Positions 1-5,697 of a DNA stretch of 15,830 nt are shown piece after piece. The stretch is from JBBSQE01 sp038258095 (lineage in GTDB: Bacteria > Actinomycetota > Thermoleophilia > Solirubrobacterales > 70-9). The translations under genes were made by a program, and so were the position numbers. The notes under the pieces were generated by a model, which saw only the letters and a program-made list of their open reading frames with translations, was not told where the DNA came from and ran no database searches. The stretch's first letter is position 1, and each line of letters starts with the position of its first letter. Location: assembly GCA_038258095.1 (NCBI GenBank), contig JBBSQE010000053.1:1-15830 (forward strand), written 5' to 3'.

Positions 1-42
<42 letters not shown>

Positions 43-88
43 TTGAGCACTAGCTCCGCCCGGGGTGATGACGGCCCGCGCCGGTATC

Positions 89-102
89 GGGAGTTGGCTC
101 CC
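89..102. terminator. Small hairpin between tRNA and ThDP gene
   Basis: GGGAG (89-93), loop TTGG, CTCCC (98-102) forms a perfect 5-bp stem immediately beyond the stop codon of the minus-strand ThDP gene (stop at 104-106). It lies between two convergent transcription units. There is no T-run on either side, so it is only a candidate terminator. Confidence 0.3.
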
Positions 103-103
103 C

Positions 104-1831
104 TCAGCCGGCGACTTCGGCATCAGCCTCCCCGGGGCCGGCGTAGACGGCGATGAAGCGGGCCACCAGGTCCTCGGGGATGGTGAGATTCGCCTGATGG
201 TCGGTGCGCAGGCAGATCAGGCTGGGGCCGTTGTATTCCTCGGCGCGATGCAGTGCCGGTTCGAGATCCTCGATGCGCTCGACGTACTCGCCGTGGCAGC
301 CGAGGCCTTCCGCGACCAGATCCCAGCGGATCTCTCCCTGGGCAGTCCCGAAGGTCTTGCCGTAGAGGGCGAGCTCGTTCGGCTCCTCCATCGTCCACGA
401 GCCTTCGGCGAAGACGATCGTGGTGATCGGCAGCTCCTCGCGAGCAGCGGACTGCATCTCCATGATGTTGAAGCCGGCCGCACCGTCGCCCGTGATGCAG
501 ACGACTTCTCGGTCCGGTGCGCTGAGCTTGGCGCCGATCGCCGAAGGGATGCCGGTGCCGAGCATTCCCAGCTCGAGGATCGAGTGGTAGGAGCGCGGAC
601 GCGTGGACGGAAGCACCGTGAAGGCCCAGAGCGCGGTGTTGCCGCCGTCGACGGTATAGACGGCCTCCGTGCCGAAGACGGCTCCGATCGCCCCGATGGC
701 GTGTGCGGGATGGATGCCCGGTCCCTGCCATTCGACGATCGGGGCCACCAGCGATTCGCGGATCTCCTGGTCGCGCGCCCGGTAGCGCGCGAGGTCTCCT
801 CCGTCACGGTTCGCCAAGTCCATCGCGCGCAGGCGGTCGGCGATGCCGGACAGGGCACCGCGGGCGTCGGCGACGATGCCGAGGCTGAGCGGCCGGGTGA
901 CGCCGAGGTGCAGCGGGTCGACGTCGATCTGGATCAGCCGCTTCCTGGAGGGCTCACCCCAATACTTGTCATAGGGAACATCGAGGTTCCCCAGGCGCGA
1001 GCCGGCGACGAGCAGCACGTCAGCCTCGCGGCGCACCATGTCGCCCGCCGGGCCGAAGCCGAAGACGTAGTTCGCGTGATCGGACGGCACGGTGGCGCGA
1101 CCGGCCATACTCGTCAGCACCGGGCACCCGAGCTGCTCGACGACATCCAGCAGCTCGGCGTTCGCCTCCGCACGGTCGACGCCGGTTCCCGAGATCACGA
1201 CCGGACGCTGAGCGGCGGCGAGCATCTCCGCAGCTTCGGAGAGCTGTGCCTCAGATGCCTGCGGACCGTCGCCCCGGTAGGCAGCCGGAGGGAGGATTGG
1301 CGCGCTCTCCTCGTCCCCGGTTTCGTAGAGGATCGGGCCGGGCAGCTCGATGTGAACGGGGCCGGGCCGTCCGTTCCACATTTCGCGGAAGGCGAGGCGG
1401 AGGACCTCGGGGATGCGGCCCCACTCGAAGATCGGCGCGCCCCACTTCACCGCGGGGCGGAAGAGGTCGAGCTGATCCTGGCCCTGGAAGGTGGCGGGCG
1501 AGGACGGGTAGACGATGCCCAGCCGGTGCTGTGAGGTGATCACCAGGACGGGGACGCCCTCGTGGCGCGCGGTGAGCACTCCCGGCAGCAGGTTCGCCGC
1601 GCCCGGACCGGGGTTGCCAAGGACCGCGGCCACCTTACCGGTCGTCTTGTAGAGGCCCTCGGCCATGTGGACGCCGGCCGCCTCGTGGCGGATCGGCACC
1701 TGCCGGATCCCGTGCTCGGCAAGCTCGGCGAGCAACGGGTCGGACTCCGGCGATGGCAGCCCGAAGAGAAACTTGATCCCCTCCGCCTGAAGTGCTTGGG
1801 CGAACAGCCTGCCTCCGGTGAGCTCGGCCAT
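104..1831 (-). CDS. ThDP-dependent enzyme, acetolactate synthase/benzoylformate decarboxylase superfamily
   Basis: 575 aa with the three-domain layout of the superfamily. An N-terminal PYR domain carries the cofactor-activating Glu50 in IRHEAAG, followed by LGNPGPGAANLLPG. A central domain (about 190-340) contains VVISGTGVDRAEAN and VLLVAGSRLGN. The C-terminal PP domain has GDGAAGF with Asp449. Superfamily members bind Mg-ThDP through this Asp and an Asn 27 residues on; here that position is Glu476 (VFAEGSW), not the usual NN. The substrate is not recognisable: decarboxylase, carboligase and 2-hydroxyacyl lyase are all open. I chose ATG 1829-1831 over the longer frame reaching 1984, because the extra 51 residues have no family similarity and would overlap the upstream SDR. 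It follows the SDR by 103 bp on the same strand and probably shares its transcript. Fold is certain, function is not. Confidence 0.88.
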   Translation of the reverse strand: MAELTGGRLFAQALQAEGIKFLFGLPSPESDPLLAELAEHGIRQVPIRHEAAGVHMAEGLYKTTGKVAAVLGNPGPGAANLLPGVLTARHEGVPVLVITSQHRLGIVYPSSPATFQGQDQLDLFRPAVKWGAPIFEWGRIPEVLRLAFREMWNGRPGPVHIELPGPILYETGDEESAPILPPAAYRGDGPQASEAQLSEAAEMLAAAQRPVVISGTGVDRAEANAELLDVVEQLGCPVLTSMAGRATVPSDHANYVFGFGPAGDMVRREADVLLVAGSRLGNLDVPYDKYWGEPSRKRLIQIDVDPLHLGVTRPLSLGIVADARGALSGIADRLRAMDLANRDGGDLARYRARDQEIRESLVAPIVEWQGPGIHPAHAIGAIGAVFGTEAVYTVDGGNTALWAFTVLPSTRPRSYHSILELGMLGTGIPSAIGAKLSAPDREVVCITGDGAAGFNIMEMQSAAREELPITTIVFAEGSWTMEEPNELALYGKTFGTAQGEIRWDLVAEGLGCHGEYVERIEDLEPALHRAEEYNGPSLICLRTDHQANLTIPEDLVARFIAVYAGPGEADAEVAG

Positions 1832-1934
1832 CAGGGTCTCGCTTTCTTCTCGGTTCGGTTGGAGGGGGCACTCGCCGGATCGGCGAGGGCACTTGCGCCG
1901 GGCCGTGGTGCCAAGGTAATCGACCCCCTCGCGC

Positions 1935-2768
1935 TCAGCCGCGGGCGACGAGGCGCTCGAAGGCCCGAGCGATCGGTTGGGCAAGCGGTGGGTGGATGCG
2001 GTGCAACAGGTAGGGCAGGCTGACCTGGCGCTTAGGCACCGGCACGATCAGCCGGTGCTTTCCGATCACCTTGAGGATCGCCTCGGCGACTTCGTCCGGT
2101 GAAGCGCCGTGCTTGGCGTAGTAGCTTCTCGCCGGCTCTTGGATCTCGGCGATCTCGCCCCGCATCACGCCGGTCGAGATGATCGGCGTGTCGATGATGC
2201 CGGGGCAGATCGCGCTGACGTGAACACCCCGCTTGGACAGCTCGGAGTTGAGCGCCTCGCTGAGGCCGACGACGCCGAACTTCGAAGCGCAGTAGGGAGC
2301 CATCTTGGCGCTCGGCACGACGCCCGCCATCGACGCGGTGTTCACCACCGAGGCCGGGCGACCCTGCTCGAGCATCCGCGGGATGAACGCCTGGACGCCG
2401 TAGGCGACGCCGAGCAGGTTCACGGCGATCACCCGCTGCCAATCCTCGATCGTGGTCGCCTCGACGTTCCCTCCATGCCCGATCCCGGCGTTGTTGTGAA
2501 GGACGTCGATGTGGCCCTCCCGTGCGAACAGGCGTTCGGCGAGCGCCTCGATGGCGTTTGGATCGGAGACGTCAAGCTCGTGCGCCACCGCGCGGCCGCC
2601 CGTCGCCTCGATCGCGTGGGCCACCACCTCGGCGGTATCGCCCTTCAGGTCGGTGACGTGGACCTTGGCGCCGTGGCGAGCGAGCAGCAGCGCCGTCGCC
2701 CGCCCGATGCCCGAGCCACCGCCGGTGACGACCGCGACCTTGCCGTGCAGATCGGAGCCGGCGCTCAC
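1935..2768 (-). CDS. SDR-family NAD(P)-dependent oxidoreductase
   Basis: 277 aa classical short-chain dehydrogenase. Visible motifs are the dinucleotide-binding TGGGSGIG (15-22), Asp40 at the end of beta-2 (HVTD, which favours NAD(H) over NADP(H)), DVSD at 67-70, HNNAG (91-95), Asn118, Ser146, and the catalytic YCASK with Tyr159 and Lys163. PG followed by IIDTP (189-195) is the usual segment after the active site. It ends in a C-terminal tail of about 45 residues rich in Pro and basic residues. Start is GTG at 2766-2768, overlapping by four bases the stop of a 17-codon ORF with a much stronger ribosome site. The likely reaction is alcohol/ketone interconversion on an unknown substrate. It is upstream of the ThDP enzyme and divergent from the TetR gene, which is its likely regulator. 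Confidence 0.92.
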   Translation of the reverse strand: MSAGSDLHGKVAVVTGGGSGIGRATALLLARHGAKVHVTDLKGDTAEVVAHAIEATGGRAVAHELDVSDPNAIEALAERLFAREGHIDVLHNNAGIGHGGNVEATTIEDWQRVIAVNLLGVAYGVQAFIPRMLEQGRPASVVNTASMAGVVPSAKMAPYCASKFGVVGLSEALNSELSKRGVHVSAICPGIIDTPIISTGVMRGEIAEIQEPARSYYAKHGASPDEVAEAILKVIGKHRLIVPVPKRQVSLPYLLHRIHPPLAQPIARAFERLVARG

Positions 2769-2818
2769 GGCTGCCTGGGGTCCTGCGGATCAGTCGCAAA
2801 GTTCGGGTACCGGCTCAT
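2765..2818 (-). CDS. 17-residue leader ORF coupled to the SDR
   Basis: An ATG at 2816-2818 opens a short frame encoding MSRYPNFATDPQDPRQP. It ends in TGA at 2765-2767, so its stop overlaps the SDR start as GTGA. The best Shine-Dalgarno of the region, GAGGAG (complement of 2824-2829), sits five bases before this ATG and not before the SDR GTG, which has only a weak AGG. This layout is typical of translational coupling. The peptide has no recognisable family. It could be a leader peptide, or the remnant of an N-terminus displaced by a frameshift. Confidence 0.5.
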   Translation of the reverse strand: MSRYPNFATDPQDPRQP

Positions 2819-2839
2819 CTGGGCTCCTCTACCTCCCTC

Positions 2840-2853
2840 ATAAGACATAAGAC
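2840..2853. repeat. Tandem ATAAGAC x2 in the divergent promoter region
   Basis: Two adjacent copies of ATAAGAC (2840-2846 and 2847-2853) lie between the SDR-side promoter and the leader ORF. On the minus strand they would be inside the 5' untranslated leader, just upstream of its ribosome site. It is a possible protein-binding site, but with only two short copies chance is not excluded. Confidence 0.35.
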
Positions 2854-2873
2854 ACAAATGCGACTCTCGTTAC

Positions 2874-2901
2874 GCTATATATCGAAGATGGCTATTGTCA
2901 A
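2874..2901 (-). promoter_or_regulatory. Candidate sigma70-type promoter of the SDR/ThDP unit
   Basis: On the minus strand a perfect TTGACA -35 box (complement of 2896-2901) is followed, after a 16-bp spacer, by TATAGC (complement of 2874-2879, four of six matches to TATAAT). Transcription would begin near 2867, leaving a leader of about 50 bases before the 17-codon ORF. The A/T-rich CTATATAT core also reads on the plus strand and may serve the TetR gene, so a repressor bound here could control both directions. Confidence 0.5.
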
Positions 2902-2942
2902 GTCCTCCGGTCGATCCGGCTGAAATCATTGCCTCGAGCCCT

Positions 2943-3566
2943 GTGACCGACACGATCCGCCAACGCAGGGAGCCTGTCCAGGTTCGCAGCCGAGAGGCGG
3001 TCCGGAGGATTCTTGAGGCCGCTGAGGAGCTGATCGAAGCTGACGGCCTCGACGCCGTCACGACCCGGACGATCGCCGAGCGGGCAGGCGTATCGGCTCC
3101 CTCGCTCTACCGTTTCTTCGCCGACCGCGACGAGATCGTCGACCGCTTGCTGAGTAGGCGGCTCGCCGAGCTCGATCGGCACGCCGAGGCTGCGGAGGCC
3201 GGCTGGGAGATCACTTCCGTCCGCGACTACGTGAGCCGCGAGATCGATCTGCACCTTGCCTTCTACGAGGAGCACCCAAGCTTCATGCGACTCTGGTTCG
3301 GCGGGCGAATGTCACCTGCCGTGGTGGCCGAGGTGCACCGGCGAAACCGCACCCTCGCACACCGCGCGCGCTCGACGCTGGTAGCTGCCGGGCTGATCGA
3401 CCCCGGCGTGAGCGAGAGCGCCTTCGTCATGCTCGTCGAGCTCGGAGACCGCGTCCTCGATCTCGCCTTCCGGGGTCGGCCCGAGCCCGACGACGAGGTG
3501 ATCGAGCTCGGCCGCGACGCGCTCTGCTCCTACCTCCAAGGCGTCTCCGCCTCCCCGGCGCCCTAG
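2943..3566 (+). CDS. TetR/AcrR-family transcriptional regulator
   Basis: 207 aa from GTG 2943. The N-terminal TetR helix-turn-helix spans REAVRRILEAAEELIEADG, the stretch through TTRTIAERAGVS, then APSLYRFFADRDEIVDRLL. The remainder is an all-helical ligand/dimer domain with a family-typical YEEHPSFMRLWFGG segment. A longer form starting with TTG at 2895 (223 aa) is possible. I prefer GTG 2943 because the TTG overlaps the -35 box of the divergent promoter and because TetR proteins usually begin 10-20 residues before the first HTH helix. Neither start has a good Shine-Dalgarno. Divergent orientation from the SDR/ThDP unit across about 125 bp suggests local, probably autoregulated repression. 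Ligand unknown. Confidence 0.88.
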   Translation: MTDTIRQRREPVQVRSREAVRRILEAAEELIEADGLDAVTTRTIAERAGVSAPSLYRFFADRDEIVDRLLSRRLAELDRHAEAAEAGWEITSVRDYVSREIDLHLAFYEEHPSFMRLWFGGRMSPAVVAEVHRRNRTLAHRARSTLVAAGLIDPGVSESAFVMLVELGDRVLDLAFRGRPEPDDEVIELGRDALCSYLQGVSASPAP

Positions 3567-3597
3567 CCTTGGTGAAGACGTTTGGCACCTTCCCCTT

Positions 3598-3612
3598 CCC
3601 CCCCCGGGGGGG
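3598..3612. repeat. C8G7 palindromic tract between convergent genes
   Basis: Eight C residues (3598-3605) run directly into seven G residues (3606-3612). The tract lies 31 bp beyond the TetR stop and immediately beyond the stop of the opposing YceI remnant. It could fold as a loopless hairpin and slow polymerase from both sides, or simply be a slippage-prone tract. There is no T-run. Confidence 0.5.
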
Positions 3613-3922
3613 TCACTTAGCTGGCCCATGGTCCCCACGCGACCCTGACCGCGGAGTCTCCAGAACCAGCTTCACCCTGTCGCTCACGACGGCCCCGGCG
3701 GCCTCCAGCACCCCCGCACCCGTCACCCCCAACTCGCTCCGGCTGATCTCGCCTTGCGCCGTTACCGCAATCCCCTGATGTCCGGAGCCCTCGGGGGAGC
3801 CGGAGATCATGCCGTCGAGGCGGACCTCCCGCGTGATGTCCATGAGCGTGAGATCGCCAACCAGGCGAAATGCGCCGCCTCGGCGCGCTCGAGTCGTCAG
3901 AGGCGAAGCGGATCCTCGGGGC
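3613..3922 (-). pseudogene. YceI-family protein, C-terminal remnant with frameshift
   Basis: Read on the minus strand, about 3922 to 3880 encodes APRIRFASDDSSAPRR. Then the reading frame must shift by one position near 3870-3880 to continue as FRLVGDLTLMDITREVRLDG, then GEISRSELGVTGAG, then LEAAGAVVSDRVKLVLE, ending at TGA 3613-3615. Together this matches the second half of a YceI lipocalin-like lipid-binding domain (GDLTIxGxTRxVxLDG ... GEIxRxDFG ... VGDKVKL). The first half of the domain (about 80-100 residues, with the signal peptide in secreted forms) is missing, because the sequence upstream of 3922 belongs to something else. It is truncated and frameshifted, hence a pseudogene. An ATG at 3841-3843 could still express a 76-residue piece. 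Confidence 0.7.
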
Positions 3923-3924
3923 GC

Positions 3925-4067
3925 TCGGGGTGCTGACCCTGGGCCGGATCGCGGCAGCCTCGTTCGCCGTTGGCCTCGGTGCCGCGGCGCTGGAGGCGGC
4001 CCTTGCGCACACGCGTGAGCGGGTGCAGTTCGGGGGCGCCCTCTCGCGCCAGCAGTTCGTCCGCTTC
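3925..4067 (+). pseudogene. Acyl-CoA dehydrogenase, internal fragment
   Basis: The plus strand encodes LTLGRIAAASFAVGLGAAAL, then EAALAHTRERVQFGGALSRQ, then QFVRF. This is the hallmark of the start of the C-terminal helical domain of acyl-CoA dehydrogenases (LxxxRIxxAAxAVGxAxAALExALxYAxERxQFGxPLxxxQ). Nothing upstream encodes the FAD- and substrate-binding first two thirds. Downstream similarity fades: after Phe (4065-4067) the helix may continue in another frame as HIATCLEASWPTLARL to about 4116. It is 5'-truncated exactly where the opposing YceI remnant is also truncated (near 3920), pointing to a rearrangement junction. Non-functional. Confidence 0.65.
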
Positions 4068-4266
4068 ACATCGCGACGTGCCTGGAGGCCTCCTGGCCGA
4101 CCTTGGCGCGACTGTCTGACCCCGAGCCGCGAGTCCGGATAGCACGCGAGGCCGAGTGGGATCTCCCAACAACGGTGACGCATCTGCCGGAATACCGACC
4201 ATACGGGCGAGTCCACGTGCCTTCCGGAATCTCGCCAGTCGTCGCTGGAAGAAGCCGCTCCGTGGC
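4068..4266. other. Decayed spacer with no recognisable gene
   Basis: Roughly 200 bp between the acyl-CoA dehydrogenase fragment and the regulator's stop codon. Short open frames exist on both strands but none has family motifs, a ribosome site or continuity with the fragments. Probably further decayed remains of the same rearranged segment. Confidence 0.4.
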
Positions 4267-5559
4267 TCAGCCGCGGTCCTCCCGACGCTCGCCGGAGGCG
4301 CCGCCCCGGATCAGCGGTGCGAGCCGGAGCGCGACGATCAACTCCCCCGGCCGCTCGCTGAGCGCGTGACCGAGCATCTCCTCGGCGGCGTGAACGTGAT
4401 TGACGACGGTGTTCTCGTGGACGCCGAGCCGAGCGGCGGTTTGGCGCGGACTGCTGCTCGACTGCAGGTAGCAGAGCAGCGTCCGACGCAGGCGCCGGGC
4501 GCGGTCGTCATCGGCGAGCAGTCGACCGAGCTCTTGCCGGCAGAACCGGGCGGCGCGCGCCGCGTCGAGGCTGGCGAGCGCCGGCAGCGCAAGGTCGCGA
4601 TAGGAGCTGATCGCCCCAGCCTCCGCGCCACAGAGCATCGCAACGCGCCGGGCCTCCATCGCCTGGTCGTGGCTGCTGCGAAAGCCGTCGATCCCCGTTG
4701 CCTGCGATCCCAGGGCGAGCCGGATTTGATCGTCGCCGCCGAGGCCCTCGATCTCCATCGCGCCGACCTCGATCCCGAGCGAGGTCCCGCGGGAGCCGAG
4801 CCAGCCTGCGACCAGGCCGGCGCCCCGGGGGAGCAGCAGTGGATCGTGGCTGCCGAGACCGGCCGCGAATCCGGCGGCGACGCGTTCGCAGGCCGCCGTA
4901 TCGCCGGTCCCGGCGCCGACTTCGGACCACACGACGAACGCGAGATGGCGGCGGTCGAGCCGGTAGCGGAGCTGAGCGGAGGCTGCCTCCGCGTCCCGTT
5001 CCCGGCCGATCAGGATCGCGTCGACCAAGTCCCCCCTCAGCGCCGCCGAGCTGCGGACCCAGCGTTCGCGCTCGGCGCTGTACCGTTCGACGATGCTGTG
5101 GGTTACGGCCTGGATGAAGCCGAAGCTCCAACTCATCAGATCGTCGAGCGTCGAGGCCCGGACGCCCGGCTCGCTGATCCGCTGCGGCAACTCCTCGCGG
5201 ACATAGCCGAAGAACGAGGCGTGTCCGACGAAGTATGCGCGCAGCAGCGAGTCGACCGGCACACCCCGCCGGGCGAGCTCTCGCGCGTATTCGGTGGCCG
5301 CGGGCGGTGGCCGTGCTTCCGATGGCGCGACTTCGCTGCGAATCATCTCGACCATGAGTCGCACGTTGGCGATCACGCTCTCCCGCAGCGCGCGGAGCGA
5401 ATCGGGGTCGTAGGCGATTTCCGGCAGCTCCGCGACAATCGCGTCTGTGATCAGCTCAGCCGTCCGCGGGCTCCACCCGGGCTCCTCGGAGAGCTCGACG
5501 ATCATCTCTCTCATTCCGCTCGGGGCCGGCTCGGGCATCGGTTCCCGCAGCCTACTCAT
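4267..5559 (-). CDS. PucR/CdaR-family transcriptional regulator
   Basis: 430 aa from ATG 5557-5559. The first half is helical (about 20-150), resembling the RsbR-type N-terminal domain often found in actinobacterial PucR proteins (RRGVPVDSLLRAYFVGHASF). The middle (about 165-320) resembles the degenerate GGDEF-like domain of this family. The C-terminus holds the PucR helix-turn-helix: LRRTLLCYLQ, then RQTAARLGVHENTVVNHVHA, then AEEMLG. The family norm after HxNT is VRYRLRRIEELLG; here it is VVNHVHAAEEMLG, so DNA-contact residues differ. Starts at 5586 and 5538 are also possible. I prefer 5559 because 5586 would place the palindrome at 5564-5580 inside the gene. It is divergent from the carboxylase operon and so probably its activator, as PucR-type proteins commonly control neighbouring catabolic genes. 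Confidence 0.87.
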   Translation of the reverse strand: MSRLREPMPEPAPSGMREMIVELSEEPGWSPRTAELITDAIVAELPEIAYDPDSLRALRESVIANVRLMVEMIRSEVAPSEARPPPAATEYARELARRGVPVDSLLRAYFVGHASFFGYVREELPQRISEPGVRASTLDDLMSWSFGFIQAVTHSIVERYSAERERWVRSSAALRGDLVDAILIGRERDAEAASAQLRYRLDRRHLAFVVWSEVGAGTGDTAACERVAAGFAAGLGSHDPLLLPRGAGLVAGWLGSRGTSLGIEVGAMEIEGLGGDDQIRLALGSQATGIDGFRSSHDQAMEARRVAMLCGAEAGAISSYRDLALPALASLDAARAARFCRQELGRLLADDDRARRLRRTLLCYLQSSSSPRQTAARLGVHENTVVNHVHAAEEMLGHALSERPGELIVALRLAPLIRGGASGERREDRG

Positions 5560-5563
5560 GCAA

Positions 5564-5580
5564 TTGTGGGCTGACCACAA
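5564..5580. promoter_or_regulatory. Operator candidate: TTGTGG-N5-CCACAA inverted repeat
   Basis: A perfect 6-bp inverted repeat (5564-5569 and 5575-5580) separated by GCTGA lies four bases upstream of the preferred PucR-type start and about 118 bp before the acxA start. Its size and symmetry fit a dimeric helix-turn-helix regulator. It is the strongest regulatory palindrome in the divergent spacer. Which protein binds it is inference. Confidence 0.5.
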
Positions 5581-5584
5581 GCGC

Positions 5585-5596
5585 ATCGCGCGCGAT
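5585..5596. promoter_or_regulatory. 12-bp perfect palindrome ATCGCGCGCGAT
   Basis: A perfect palindrome lies five bases downstream of the TTGTGG/CCACAA repeat. It could be a second regulator site or part of a composite operator. CG-rich palindromes also arise by chance in DNA this G/C-rich, so the evidence is modest. A TTGACT at 5611-5616 is a possible -35 for acxA, but no convincing -10 follows. Confidence 0.3.
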
Positions 5597-5697
5597 CACG
5601 GCATTCGCCATTGACTTCCGGTCCGGCGGCTTCACCGTGTGTGAGCAACGCGGACTCTCACGGTTCCGCAAGGAAAGACAAGGTCAGCGAGGTATCG

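Noticed and set aside
65..1534. A 489-codon plus-strand frame opposite the ThDP gene
   Set aside because: The minus-strand gene has full ThDP motifs; the plus-strand translation has none and is a shadow.
4156..5574. A 472-codon plus-strand frame opposite the PucR-type regulator
   Set aside because: No recognisable domain, and the antisense gene has a clear C-terminal PucR HTH and typical length.
5611..5697. N-terminal extension of acxA from TTG 5611
   Set aside because: The 29 extra residues have no family counterpart, and ATG 5698 has a ribosome site and gives the family's usual length.
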